Positions 1 to 58,720 of a stretch of 64,000 bases of DNA are shown in pieces. The notes below the pieces were generated by a model. It was not told where the DNA came from, searched no databases, and was given only the letters and a program-made list of their open reading frames with translations. This DNA is from Eriocheir sinensis (taxonomy: Eukaryota > Arthropoda > Malacostraca > Decapoda > Varunidae). Within the stretch, counting starts at the first letter, position 1. Every line of letters begins with the position of its first letter. The stretch lies in contig NC_066528.1 of assembly GCF_024679095.1 (NCBI RefSeq), forward strand, positions 16,379,515-16,443,514, in the 5' to 3' direction. The position numbers were made by a program, and so were the translations under genes.

Positions 1-440
1 AGTGCAGGGACGATAGCTTGTTTTAAGAGTAGACTGGATAGCTACATGGACGAGGATGACAGGTGAGTGCAGGGACGATAGCTTGTTTTAAGAGTTGGAC
101 GAGGATGACAGGTGAGTGCAGGGACGATAGCTTGTTTTAAGAGTAGACTGGATAGCTACATGGACGAGGATGACAGGTGAGTGCAGGGACGATAGCTTGT
201 TTTAAGAGTAGACTGGATAGCTACATGGACGAGGATGACAGGTGGCAGTGAGGTGTGGGTGCAGTAAGGTGACGGGGTACTGGAGCGTACGCCCGTGCCG
301 AAGGTAAACGAGGATCAAGCCTCTACCTGTAACCCCTCAAACTACACCTCACCCATTAGGAGTAGTGGGGGGGGTTCTGGAGCTCACCTGTGTAGGCCCA
401 CCCGGTCTCTTGCAGTTTCCCTATGTTCTAGTCCCTCCCT
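1..440 (+). mobile_element. CR1-like non-LTR retrotransposon 3' end, internally tandemised
   Basis: Bases 1-241 are four tandem copies of a ~63-bp unit (the second lacks ~14 bp). Each reads in one frame as FKSRLDSYMDEDDR, which resembles the C-terminal tail of the reverse transcriptase of CR1-like LINEs. The following 180 bp is a 3' UTR that ends in CTTGCAGTTTCCCTATGTTCT. An inverted copy of this UTR lies at 59457-59600 and a related family end at 54915-55112. LINE class is judged from the peptide and the ATGTTCT-type terminus. Confidence 0.7.
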
Positions 441-963
441 CCCCACCCGCTCATACAATTAGTACTTTGGCAAACATTCTACGTTAAAAAAAAGACGGAG
501 GGAAGGAGGAGACACACAGGCCGACAGAGGGAGGGAGAAGGAGACAGACAGACAGAGATATTGAGATCGAGAGGGGTAACAAACTTAAAAAACGTGAATG
601 TATTGTGTGTTTAGTATCGTCACGCTGTTGTTGAAGGGTAAATTATTCCTTAAAACTCCATTACAACATTAGGGCGACAATAAAAAAATAGTGATGAGGA
701 AAAAAGCCCGCTAATCACTGCCGTTTTCCCTGTATATAACAATTTCTGTGTACGAACATTTCTCAATTCACTTTCTATATTAACTGTCTGGTGTATATAC
801 ATCTTTATTCTGAAGGAGTGGGTTTTATTCTATTAATTATGCCATTATCTTTCTATCGCTCTATCTATCTTTGTGCTTCTCTCTCTCTCCATCTATCTAT
901 CTATTGCTATCTGTATATCTATCGCTCGTTGTCTCTATCTATCTCTCATCTCCCATCTCCCAT

Positions 964-1014
<51 letters not shown>

Positions 1015-1690
1015 CGTGTGTCCCAGGGCCTGCGTATAATACAGAGCAACACATCAACATGCTGGTCAGTTCGATGCAAGCATGTGGTGTATTGCGTCAT
1101 CGATGTTGCGTCACTGATCTGCCTGCCTTGTGTTGCTGCAGGTTGTATACTTGTGTTGTGTTCTGTGATGTTCTGGCTGGCTGACAAATGGTGAGGTGTA
1201 AGTGTTTGCGTTGCTTTTGTGTTGTCAGGGAAGGGGTGTAGGTGTTGCATGTTGTGGTTGTGTTGTGTGGTGCTCTGATTGGCTGACTAAGTAATGGCTG
1301 TGTGTGAGTGTTTGTGTTGCTGTTGTGTTGTGTTCTTATGCTGTGTTGTGTTGTTTAGGAAGGTGTCTCGGTGTTGCATGTTGTGGTTATGTGTTGCGCT
1401 GGTTGTCTGACTAACTAATGGCGGGGTGTGTGTTTGTCTTGCTGCTGTGTTGTGTGTGCTGTGTTGGTGTAAGGGGGGGAGGGGGGGGTGTTGGTGGGTC
1501 AAGGGGTGTAACCTGACTGCGAAATTCGACCCTCTCCCTGTCACGGCCTGGCACCGGTACTGGCACTGTGGCGTCACCCGTAACGGCGGAGTGAAAAAAC
1601 TGCGTCAACATTATTACTTTGGCAACTTTTTTTCCCTGCTGTCACGCCGGGCCTGGGGGGAGGGGAGGGATGCAGGTGAGAGTGTTTTCA
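441..1690. other. Non-coding upstream region with simple repeats
   Basis: No gene is seen. It contains a reverse-oriented fragment of the dispersed AGCCCGCTAA repeat (about 655-715), a pyrimidine microsatellite (CT)n at about 973-1012, and two to three diverged ~125-bp copies of a TGT-rich unit at 1141-1430, each with the phrase GGTGTTGCATGTTGTGGTT. Confidence 0.6.
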
Positions 1691-1694
1691 AAAG

Positions 1695-1702
1695 TATAAA
1701 AG
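1695..1702 (+). promoter_or_regulatory. Candidate TATA box for the SGK-like gene
   Basis: TATAAAAG stands at the border between the TG-rich upstream DNA and a GC/CpG-rich stretch leading into the first coding exon. Transcription would begin near 1725, about 470 nt before the chosen ATG. There is no transcript evidence. Confidence 0.4.
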
Positions 1703-1724
1703 CATAGATTGTCCCGCCTTCGTC

Positions 1725-2197
1725 CCTTCTTCGGTGCGTTATTAGCGAGTGAAACATTCTGAAAACAGCGGCCGAGGGTGTGAAATGGTTCTGATCAGCC
1801 TGTGTTTTTGTTTACAGTCAGCTGGCGGTCATGGTGGTGGCAGCGGCGGTGGTGGTGGTGGCGACGGCCGTACCCGCCTGATAGCCGTTATCTCCGCTGG
1901 TGCTGGCCGTCACAGTGTTCGCAGCCACGGCCGTCAGTAGCCAGGAAGCGTGAGGCCCAGACGCACACGTCCCTGCCGCCCCGAGGCCTTCACTGCTCCG
2001 ACGCCCAGGACGCCAGGCCGTGTGTTGCTCTCTGCGGGTGTTGTGTGCGACGCGTGGCGGCGGACTGTGAGTGACGCCTGACGCAGACGGTGCAGCAGGG
2101 CGGCGTGTAGTGCGTGCGTGTAAGTGTGTGTCGCGGCGGGCATGGGGCGGGGGTGAGTGCAGCGCACACCAGAGACTCTGCCAGCGGCACCCCAGCG
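1725..2197 (+). other. Probable 5' UTR / CpG-rich leader of the SGK-like gene
   Basis: GC- and CpG-rich sequence upstream of the first coding exon. A good acceptor (pyrimidines then TTTACAG) ends at 1817, so part of the leader may be a separate exon starting at 1818. A short upstream ORF (ATG at 1831, about 16 alanine/valine-rich codons, stop before 1882) would precede the main ORF and could limit translation. An in-frame TAG at 2108-2110 limits the main ORF upstream. Confidence 0.4.
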
Positions 2198-31044
<28,847 letters not shown>

Positions 31045-32245
31045 AGCCTGAAGTGTGAGGGACGTTGGGGGGGTGGTTGTTACTTCAGTGTGTTAGTGCC
31101 TGGAGACTAATAACAGTGACTGGACTCCACGTAACAGTGTCGTAAGAAGTGGTTGGTTTCTCCTTGTCGCCCAGTAACAGTGTCAATGTGGACGATAGAT
31201 AACGGAGAGTAGATAACACTTTAAAGGAGAAAACAAATAGCTTATGCGTGACGAGGACTCTTGCAAATGAAAACAGGACAAAATGAGACAAAGAGAAGGA
31301 GTAAGAGAAGGAGTAAGAGAAGTAACCATCATCAAGACAGCTAATGGATGGAGGAAGAATCTGTGACTTCCAATAACCATAAATGAGAAAACAAATAACC
31401 AATGGGAGACGAGAAATCCTGCAACAGAAAACGGGACAAAATGACGAAGAGAAATAGTGAAAAGCTAACCGATGAGAGACGAGAAATCCTGCAACAGAAA
31501 ACGGGACAAAATAACGAAAAGAAATGGAGAAAAGCTAACCGATGAAAGACGAGAAATCCTGCAACAGAAAACGGGACAAAATAACGAAAAGAAATGGAGA
31601 AAAGGTATCCGATGAACGACGAGAAATCCTGCAACAGAAAACGGGACAAAATAACGAAGAGAAATAGTGAAAAGGTGACCGATGAAAGATCCTGCAACAG
31701 AAAACAGGACAAAATGACGAAAAGAAATGGTGAAAAGCTATCCGATGAGAGACGAGAAATCCTGCAAAAGAAAACTGGACAAAATGCGAGAAATCCTGCA
31801 AAAGAAAACTGGACAAAACAACGAATAGAAATGCTGAACAGGATCAAGAGGAGGAGGACCCAACATCACGAAGGCCAAGGGGAAGGAGGAGAGACCTGTG
31901 ACCTCCAATTATTTATTCAGTATTCTTTCCTTTCCTTTCCCTACGCCCTCCTCCATGTGTGCTGGGCTACCCTACTCCTGTTCCTCCCTTCCCGCCCTCC
32001 TGAAGCAGCTAACCACCAACGCATAACGAAGGGAGGGAAGGGGATTCAATGTGTGTTGGTGGTGTGGGAGGATTAAAGGGGAGGGGGTGGGGGGGTTGAA
32101 GGGGTGGCTGTGAGTCTGTGATAGTTGCCCCGGCGAAGGAGAATCTGTCTGAATTGGCGTGACGGGGCGGGGCGGGGCGAGGGAAGTGTCCTTGTACATA
32201 ATTATAAGTGTATTTGGTGATCAATAAAGTATTTTTCAAAGTAAT
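31045..32245 (+). repeat. SGK-like 3' UTR with a ~65-bp tandem array
   Basis: Between stop and polyadenylation signal, 31390-31840 holds about six to seven copies of a ~65-bp unit (GACGAGAAATCCTGCAACAG and AAAACGGGACAAAAT). The long minus-strand ORF across it is a product of the repeat. 31900-32200 looks unique and G-rich. Confidence 0.8.
32223..32228 (+). terminator. Polyadenylation signal of the SGK-like gene
   Basis: AATAAA, about 1.18 kb after the stop codon, followed by a T-rich element and then TGTGTTTCTGT. It is the first canonical signal after the last exon in a suitable setting. Confidence 0.8.
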
Positions 32246-33550
32246 TTAAGTGTGTTTCTGTCACGACCTTGGCCTGTGTGGAGGTGTAGAAGGGGTAGAA
32301 GGAGATGAAGTGTGTGTTCTTGAGGGGAAAAGAAGTGTAGAAGTGTTAGGTTATCTGGGGGTTGAATGACGGAGGGATTTAGAGAGAGGTGTATAGGCTG
32401 TGTTATGGGAAGGTTATGAAGGTAAGTGTTGTTGGGATACAGGGGAAGGGTAGAGGCTGTGTTAAGTTACGGGAAGGTTATGAAGGGTACTGTGTTGTTG
32501 GGATACAGGGGAAGGGTAGAGGCTGTGTTAAGTTATGGGAAGGTTATGAAGGTAAGTGTTGTTGGGATACAGGGGAAGGGTAGAGGCTGTGTTATGGGAA
32601 GGTTATGAAGGTAAGTGTTGTTGGGATACAGGGGAAGGGTAGAGGCTGTGTTATGGGAAGGTTATGAAGGTAAGTGTTGTTGGGATACAGGGGAAGGGTA
32701 GAGGCTGTGTTATGGGAAGGTTATGAAGGTAAGTGTTGTTGGGATACAGGGAAGGGGGTAGGTGAGGATCAATTACTATTTCAAGGGAGCCGAGTAACTG
32801 TTAAAAGAGGGTTAGGTTACCATTAAGGAGGTCAAGTAACTATTTAAGGGGAAGGCTAGGTTACTGTTTGAGAGGGGCTGTGTTACTATTTAGGTTACAG
32901 GAGGTTAAGTAACTATTTAAGGGGAAGGCTTCGTTCCTATTAAAAAGGTTAAGTTACCATAAAAGAGTTCAAGTAGTTATTTTAAGGGAAGACCAGTGCT
33001 TCCTATTGGAGAGTGGCTGAGTCAAGATTTAGGGTAAAGATGAATAAGAAAAAGACTTATGTTAAGTTCCCAATTATGCTGAAATCGAACACATAGTCGT
33101 CCAAGACCTCCATTAACAGAAAAAGAGAAATGTAAACTTAGTACAGCTTATAAATTAAATAAAAAGATATTAATCAGGAAATAACAAAGGTCAGAACACA
33201 TGTAGAAGGGAACACAACAGATGGACAAAAAGTGAAGGACTGATAAATAACTAATATGAGGACCCAAGGGAGGAGTGTTGAGCAGGTGTTGGCGGCGAGA
33301 TTGGAGACCTAAGGCAATGCCTGTCCTGCAGCAGAGTGATGCAGGCTGGCGCTGCTGGTGATGGTGACGGTGGTGATGGTTACGGTGGTGATGACCGCCG
33401 CCTAATAAGAAAGGTAAGCACACCCGTGCTGGCACCAGCCGCCAAGCCTTTAGGACCAGGTTCACGGCCACGTCTTCTCTCAGGCACTGCCGACAGAAAA
33501 ATGTTCAGGGGTGACTACATGAATTACACACAACTTTTTACTTGTTTGTT
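32246..33550. repeat. Intergenic DNA with a 58-bp array
   Basis: 32390-32760 has six copies of a ~58-66-bp unit (GGGAAGGTTATGAAGGTAAG, GTTGGGATACAGGGGAAGGG). 32760-33000 has degraded GGTTACTATTTAAGG copies. 33000-33330 looks unique. 33340-33420 could be a small plus-strand exon (CCTGTCCTGCAG to AAAG|GTAAGC), but nothing links it to a gene. Confidence 0.7.
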
Positions 33551-33551
33551 C

Positions 33552-33557
33552 TTTATT
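33552..33557 (-). terminator. Polyadenylation signal of the minus-strand orphan gene
   Basis: TTTATT on the plus strand, that is AATAAA on the minus strand, about 200 nt after the TGA of the 257-codon ORF. The setting suits a short single-exon 3' UTR. Confidence 0.65.
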
Positions 33558-33753
33558 GCTAATATATTACGTGTTGTCCGGTACTGTGGCAGAGAAGGGC
33601 GGAGAGTCACACAGTGATCGTTGGGGCGCCGCGGCCCCGCCAGTTGTTGGTGCCGCGGCCGCCAAGGCGTTCCTTGCTTCCTGCAGCACCACCAGGCCCC
33701 GGCACAGCGGGGGCGATGGTCCTGCCTGCCTGTTGAGGGGAATGGGGCGCCGT

Positions 33754-34527
33754 TCACAGACGGGAGGCCTCGCCCCTGTCCAGCGTGTACTGGGTGGAGG
33801 GCCTGCTGTGCACGGGGTCCCCGTGGGCGGGAAGGCCCGGCAGGGGCGGGATGAAGCCCAGGTACTGCATGATCATCACGATGAGGCGCACGCTGCGCAC
33901 CGCCCCGAGGCTCGCCGAGGACAGGGTCGCCAAATTCGCCCTCAGGCTGGCCAGGGGGTCCCAGCGCGGCGGCGGGCGGCGGGGCGCGGGCGGCGGCTGC
34001 CTGTGCCTCTGCAGGTCTGGGGACGTCACCGTCCAGCCGGCCGCTACAAAGCCGGGCGGCTTCGTGTTGGTCTTCACCGGCTTCCTCGGGCGTTTATGGT
34101 CGTGTCCATGGTACTTCTTGGGCGGCCTGGCACCGCTGCCGCCCCGCGTGTCTCGCCGCCCCGCGTCAGGGCCGCCGGGCAGGCGGTGGGTCCTGACGCC
34201 AGCGAATATCGCCCCGGGTGCCAGCCTGTACACCAGCCTGGCCTGGCCCTGGTACACCTCCTCCCGCAGCACCACGCGCTCCAGCCGACCGACACCTCCT
34301 GAAGACGCCCCCTCCCGGGGCCTCACCGTGCCGGGGCCCTGCGGCTGATCCTGAGTGACGGAATGGCGACCCCCAGAAGGCTGCCCCGCCTCGTGTGTGG
34401 CGGCGGCGGGCGACGCGGCGTGGGCGGCGGTGCTCCACGAGGGGCGGTAGGTGGTGGGCGTGGGGGGCAAGGAGGCTGTGGCGCAGGCAGCAAACACCAC
34501 AGCGGCCGCCATCGTCGCCGCCGCCAT
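33754..34527 (-). CDS. Unrecognised, possibly secreted basic/proline-rich protein (257 aa)
   Basis: A single open exon. ATG at 34525-34527 in a strong context (GGCATGG), with an in-frame TAG just upstream, and TGA at 33754-33756. Third positions are almost all G or C on the minus strand only, so this strand is coding; the overlapping plus-strand ORFs are shadows. Residues 1-19 (MAAATMAAAVVFAACATAS) look like a short signal peptide. The only Cys is at 15, so a mature form would have none. 130-160 is basic and His/Lys-rich (KKYHGHDHKRPRK). 174-189 is Pro/Arg-rich. 208-230 is hydrophobic (LIVMIMQYLGFIPPLPG). The family is not recognised. The TAG could also be the end of an acceptor (CACCATAG), leaving room for an upstream 5' UTR exon. 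Convergent with the SGK-like gene. Confidence 0.75.
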   Translation of the reverse strand: MAAATMAAAVVFAACATASLPPTPTTYRPSWSTAAHAASPAAATHEAGQPSGGRHSVTQDQPQGPGTVRPREGASSGGVGRLERVVLREEVYQGQARLVYRLAPGAIFAGVRTHRLPGGPDAGRRDTRGGSGARPPKKYHGHDHKRPRKPVKTNTKPPGFVAAGWTVTSPDLQRHRQPPPAPRRPPPRWDPLASLRANLATLSSASLGAVRSVRLIVMIMQYLGFIPPLPGLPAHGDPVHSRPSTQYTLDRGEASRL

Positions 34528-34602
34528 GCCCGGGGGGTCCTATGGTGGGCAGGGCGGTGTGGCGGGGACAGAGGCGCTCATTAATATCTCCATCGCTAAG
34601 GG

Positions 34603-35150
34603 CGTGTGGTGCTGTGATGGGTGGTGCTGTGATGGGTGGTGCTGTGATGGGTGGTGCTGTGATGGGTGGTGCTGTGATGGGTGGTGCTGTGATGGGTGGT
34701 GCTGTGATGGGTGGTGCTGTGATGGGTGGTGCTGTGATGGGTGGTGCTGTGAGGGTTGTGGCGTGATGGGTGGTGCTGTGATGGGTGGTGCTGTGATGGG
34801 TGGTGCTGTGATGGGTGGTGCTGTGATGGGTGGTGCTGTGATGGGTGGTGCTGTGATGGGTGGTGCTGTGATGGGTGGTGCTGTGATGGGTGGTGCTGTG
34901 ATGGGTGGTGCTGTGATGGGTGGTGCTGTGATGGGTGGTGCTGTGATGGGTGGTGCTGTGATGGGTGGTGCTGTGATGGGTGGTGCTGTGATGGGTGGTG
35001 CTGTGATGGGTGGTGCTGCTGGTCATGTTGGTGGGGGTGGTGGTGAGTGTGTAAATGACTGTGGTGGGTGGTGCTGTGAAGGGTGTTGCTGTGATGGGTG
35101 GTGCTGTGATGGGTGGTGCTGTGATGGTGCTGTGATGGGTGGTGGTGGTG
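34603..35150. repeat. 15-bp minisatellite upstream of the orphan gene
   Basis: About 30 near-perfect copies of GTGGTGCTGTGATGG, with one break at 34740-34770 and a degenerate end after 35020. It begins about 75 bp upstream of the minus-strand ATG, so it lies in that gene's 5' UTR, first intron or promoter. Cys/Trp/Gly and His/Ser/Thr ORFs of up to 350 codons are products of a unit divisible by three. Confidence 0.9.
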
Positions 35151-50688
<15,538 letters not shown>

Positions 50689-51547
50689 GGAGGACGAGGA
50701 GGAGGAGGAGGACAGAAGGAACACAAAAGGAGGATAAAGGAAGGAAGAGGAACAGGAGGAGGAGGAGGAGGATGAGAGGGGGAAGCCAGGAGGAAGAGGA
50801 TAAGAAGAGAATGACAGGATGAGGAGGAGGACGGAAGGAGAGAAATGAGGAGGAGGTGGTGGAAGAGGCGGAAGAAGGAGGATGAAGACGGTGGAAGACG
50901 CAAGGAAGAGGAGGAAGACCAGAGGAGGAGGAGGTGGAGGAGGAAGACAAAAGGAACACAAAAGGGGGATAGGAGGAGGAGGAAGAAGAACAGGAAGAAG
51001 AGAAGGACAAGACGGGGAAGACAGGAGGAAGAGGATAAGTGGAGGAGGAGAGAAGGATTAGGATGGAAGGAGGAGGAGGAGGAGGAGGAGGACAAAAGGA
51101 ACACAAAAGGGGGATAGGAGGAGGAGGAAGAAGAACAGGAAGAGGAGAAGGACAAGAGGGGGAAGACAGGAGGAAGAGGATAAGTGAAGGAGGAAAGGAG
51201 TAGGATGGAAGGAGGAGGAGGTGGTGGAGGGGACGGAAGAGGAAGGAGGAGGAAGACCAGAGGAGAAGGAGGAGGACCAGAGGAGGAGGAGGAAGAGGAT
51301 TAAGTGTCATTATAACATACTTAGCTTTCCACACGATATATATATATATATATTTTTGTCCTTTTCTTCCTTAAGTTGTAAAAGAAAAATCTGAACCCAC
51401 ACTCTCGGCAATCCCTTTAACGCCCTGACCGACTTGTCCCCCCTAAAATCACCGTGCCGTTACCGTTTTCTTTCACTGAGGAGAACCAGGACTGTCTCAA
51501 CGAGGACTACTCTAATATAGTTCACCCCTTCGACTGTGATGTGCTGA
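50689..51547 (+). repeat. Protease 3' UTR, GGA-rich repeats
   Basis: 50690-51300 is almost all purine (GGAGGAGGA, GAACACAAAAGGAGGATA copies). 51100-51240 nearly repeats 50960-51070. Then (TA)n at 51340-51352 and unique sequence. Minus-strand Ser/Leu/Pro ORFs are composition products. Confidence 0.75.
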
Positions 51548-51553
51548 AATAAA
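51548..51553 (+). terminator. Polyadenylation signal of the protease gene
   Basis: AATAAA inside GAAATAAAAACTG, about 860 nt after the stop, followed by a T-rich stretch. Confidence 0.7.
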
Positions 51554-51599
51554 AACTGTTTTCCTGTCGGCCTCTTAATACTTCAGACCCTTCAAGCAC

Positions 51600-53430
<1,831 letters not shown>

Positions 53431-53474
53431 TTGGTAACTCTTGCCTCAGAAACACGAACAGCATCCCCTCCTTC

Positions 53475-53506
<32 letters not shown>

Positions 53507-53600
53507 CTTCTTCTTTTCCTCCCTTGATTAATGCGCAATGACCTTGATAATGTTTGTATAATCATTTCTTTGTCTTTTCTCTCATTTAAACTACTACTAT

Positions 53601-53641
<41 letters not shown>

Positions 53642-54149
53642 TTGTGTTCGCGTTTGTCCTCTTTGTCCTTTCTGAAGTTTATTTTTTTTTATTTTCGTTG
53701 TTGTGGTTACTTATAGTCAGGTTTTCTTCTTCTTCTTCTTCTTCTTCTACCTCTTCTCCTCCTCTTGTCTCCAGGGCCATGTCATATTCTCTTGTTATTT
53801 TTCTGCGTCACGACCTGTTATTGTTCTGAGAGACTGTTGTTTTCTTGTTGTTGTTTGATGTTGATTCTTTTACTCCTCCTCTTTCTTCTTTCCTCCTCCT
53901 CCTCCTCCTCTTGCTGTGTTTTCTTCCGTCCTTGAACTTCCACCTTAACTGTTAAAAAGGGCGCGGACTAAACGTATGCATTTAAACGCTTTATATTGTT
54001 TTAAAAAGTGCCAGTTGAAATTATTGTTGATCTCGTTTTCTATTACCTAAAAAATCCAGACAAGCTTCCTAATTACTTTATCCTACATAACCCGACACGC
54101 TTACCCCCCCCCCCTCCCCCCCACTGTGAACACAATAACTCCCTCTCCG
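53431..54149. repeat. TTC and CTA microsatellites, otherwise plain intergenic
   Basis: (TTC)n 53479-53514, (CTA)n 53589-53641, (TTC)n near 53726-53748, (TCC)n 53893-53910, C-run at 54104-54122. Nothing else is supported. Confidence 0.75.
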
Positions 54150-54425
54150 TCTCCCTCGTGGCTTAGAGACAAGACGTAGAAGGTGGAAATTAGTTGAGCA
54201 ATGATTAGTGTGTCTGGCTACTGCTCCGCGTGCTCAGCGTTCGAATCCCGGCTGTTCATCCTCCCTTTCGGGCTGGTCGATAAATGGGTACCTGGGGAAA
54301 CCTGGGGAAGGTAAACTGGGCCGTGTCCCGGGGTGATGGGTTCTTCCCCGCCACAAGCTCAAAGGGTTAACGATACGGAGATGAGCACCGCAGGCCACGC
54401 GCACCAATAGCGTATGCACCCAAAT
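54150..54425 (+). mobile_element. tRNA-derived SINE
   Basis: GTTCGAATCCCGG (near 54238) is a perfect B-box of an RNA polymerase III promoter, preceded by TGCTCCGCGTGCTCAGC as in a tRNA T-arm context. The A-box region is degenerate and no full cloverleaf forms. The tail (GGGTACCTGGGGAAACC to GCGTATGCACCC) continues beyond the tRNA part; a piece of it recurs inverted at 29795-29870. Confidence 0.65.
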
Positions 54426-54599
54426 TCACACTTTTTTTTTTTTACAGCAAAGGAAACAGCTCAAGGGAAAAAAAAGAATGCAATAATGAAAATAAAGCCC
54501 GCTAATCACTGCTCCTATAAAAAATAAGTTGGAGTGGCCGAAAGGGACGTCAGTTTCTGTAAAGGCGAAGAGTGTGAGGAGACTTGATCGAGGTTTATA
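54426..54599 (-). mobile_element. Reverse copy of the dispersed A-tailed repeat
   Basis: T-run, then CAGCAAAGGAAACAGCTCAA and AAGCCCGCTAATCACTGCTC, the complement of the repeat at 54825-54915 and 19381-19490. Confidence 0.6.
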
Positions 54600-55112
54600 A
54601 ATGGCTCAAATTTTAACCGGTGGTGTTAATAAGGTTTTAGTGGTAAGAGATCCGGGTAGGACACACGAGTTTATTAAGTTGTATAAATTCAGATTCAGTA
54701 AAGATACAGACAAGAATTGGTTCTCGAGTGGAGTGGTGGACGAGTGGAGCAGGCTTGTCAGTCATGTTGTGAGTGCCAAAACCATAGCTACAATTGACCT
54801 CTCTTTTGGCTACTCTTTGCTTTTTACTTGTGTGGGTGCAGCGAGTAGCGGGCTTTTTTTTTTTTGTACGCTTTTTGTTGCCCTTGAGCCGCAGCCTTTA
54901 ATGTAAAAAAAAAAAAAAGTTAGATGAGTTCATGGATGGTTAGGTGGGGTTAGGTTCACAGGAGCTCCCTTGTACAGACCCACCGGCTTCTTGCAAAACC
55001 AAAGAGCTACATCCAAGAAGAGGTTAGATGAGTTCATGGATAGTGAGGTTAGGTGGGGTTAGGCTCACAGGAGCTCCCTTGTACAGACCCACCGACCTCT
55101 TGCAGACTCCTA
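54600..55112 (+). mobile_element. CR1-like LINE fragment: RT C-terminus and 3' UTR
   Basis: 54601-54790 encodes KVLVVRDPGRTHEFIKLYKF and WFSSGVVDEWSRLVSHVV, the typical end of a CR1/Jockey-type reverse transcriptase (..NRVVDEWN.LP..VV). It is cut by a copy of the A-tailed repeat (54825-54915). 54918-55110 then holds two copies of a unit reading RLDEFMD followed by GTGGGGTTAGG, GTACAGACCCACCG, ending in CTACGTTCTTATGTTCC. Not functional. Confidence 0.75.
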
Positions 55113-57110
<1,998 letters not shown>

Positions 57111-57777
57111 ATAATAGATATCCAGAAGAATTAGCAAGTCACCCATATATCATAATTTAAGCACGACAACTTTGCATCATGACAAGTTAAAGAGACAACT
57201 ATATCATAAGAAAACACTAACTATACATCTCGAGAGGACAGCAAGACAACTAACTGTGTGTCACGAATGTTCCACCACACCGAGGCAGGCACGGGCGTCA
57301 CTCCTGAGCAGACACACACGCTTCTGTCCGTGGCGGGGAGGAGGGAGGCGGGACTGGCGGCTAGGGAGGGAAGGGCCAGCCAGCGTCACGGCCTCATAGC
57401 GTCCAACTCTCTCCTACAATTTGTGTGATAAGCTTTTAAGACCATCAGGCAAGGCAGGACCATTAGCACGCAACTTCTTGAAACATAAACTGGAGGAAGG
57501 AGGAAAAAAAGAAGAAAGGAGGGCAGGTTCTAGGAAGAGGGAAGAGGAGGAAGTTGAGGCTATCCCCGTCAGACTCGAGAATGTTCGGCTATGTGTAATT
57601 TCTCAAGGGCACAAAGGACTCGTATTCTCAAAAGCCTAGGTCTGTCGCAACCAATATTTTAGGTCATAGAGAAAATAAAACAGGTTCTCACAAGTGTTTC
57701 TCCCATACATATCAGAGAAACGTTGCAAATCTACCGCCAGGGGAATTGAAACCAACCATGAAAATCCATATACCTTC
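57111..57777. other. Unique intergenic sequence with a small CpG-rich patch
   Basis: 57270-57400 is GC/CpG-rich (GGCACGGGCGTCACTCC..GCCAGCCAGCGTCACGG) and could be a promoter remnant, but no adjoining ORF is convincing. Confidence 0.35.
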
Positions 57778-58029
57778 TATAGCCTTTTCCATTTAGCGTA
57801 ACCCGTTTCTGGGTCATGATCTGTAGAGTCCCTCATAGAGTCCCGACAGCCTAAGATTTGGACGCCATTATTGGCCCTGTCTTCGCCGCGAGACCGTGTG
57901 CTAGTGTTTGAAAAGCGCGGCGAAAACACAGGGCCAATAATGGCGTCCAAATCTTAGGTTGTCGGGACTCTATGAGGGACTCTACAGATCACGACCCAGA
58001 AACGGGTTACGCTAAATGGAAGATGCTAC
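57778..58029. mobile_element. Young foldback element / long inverted repeat
   Basis: Arms 57786-57890 and 57916-58022 are inverted copies with about four differences over ~105 bp; the loop is 25 bp. Left arm begins TTCCATTTAGCGTAACCCGT and ends CTTCGCCGCG; the right arm begins CGCGGCGAAAA. No clear target duplication is visible. The transcript would form a long hairpin. Confidence 0.85.
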
Positions 58030-58046
58030 TAACAGAGCCAGAGCAG

Positions 58047-58229
58047 ACGTACTAAGGTTTCGATACGTTTCTGAATACCTCTTTGTCCTCCGAGCCAACA
58101 CTCCTCGACGTACTAAGGTTTCGATACGTTTCTGAATACCTCTTTGTCCTCCGAGCCAACACTCCTCGACGTACTAAGGTTTCGATACGTTTCTGAATAC
58201 CTCTTTGTCCTCCGAGCCAACACTCCTCG
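58047..58229. repeat. Three perfect copies of a 61-bp unit
   Basis: Units start at 58047, 58108 and 58169 (ACGTACTAAGGTTTCGATAC). They adjoin the foldback element and are virtually identical, so the duplication is recent. Confidence 0.95.
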
Positions 58230-58429
58230 ACACTATTAGAGAAACTGCAATAAGACAAGAAGAAACACAACGGGGTGCTCCAATCTCGCGCCCAACCAAG
58301 CTATCCCCGGAAGCCGCCACACTGTTCCTTCTCCCCGGCCAGGATCAACAGAGAGGAAGGTTCAATCACCCGCATAGGTCGGCACTGTCAGACGCTTCAG
58401 CCTCTCACATCAACTATATCCAAAGTCCA

Positions 58430-58720
58430 TAAAGGAGATCAGTCGGGTTGCAGTGAGTGGTATTCTAGGGGCATGGTACAGATGAAGAGTCAAACCACCA
58501 CCAAGGTCATAAAACTCTCCCTAGAAATGCCCAAAACTCCTATGAATGCCTTGTCTAGTATATGTGTGTGGAGTTCAGTCGGGTTCTAATGAGTGGTATT
58601 TTAGGTTCACGGTACAGAAAAAGAAGTCAAACCACCACCAGGGTCATAAAACTCCCCCTAGAAATGCCCAAAACTCCTATGAATGTCTTGTCCAGTATGT
58701 GTTCGTGGACGCCGAGATGT
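58430..58720 (+). repeat. Dispersed repeat family, two tandem copies
   Basis: GGAGATCAGTCGGGTTGCAG, ATGGTACAGATGAAG, GGTCATAAAACTC and AATGCCCAAAACTCCTATGA, then a second copy from about 58573. It is the same family as 14880-15895 and, inverted, 5825-6930 and 50245-50460. Confidence 0.85.

Noticed and set aside
33336..33617. Plus-strand Gly/Asp-rich ORF with acceptor- and donor-like edges (33325-33413)
   Set aside because: Low-complexity GGTGATGGT sequence, no adjoining exons and no domain; it lies downstream of a convergent gene.
54200..54260. tRNA gene
   Set aside because: Only the B-box region is tRNA-like; no acceptor stem or anticodon arm can be closed, so a SINE is the better call.
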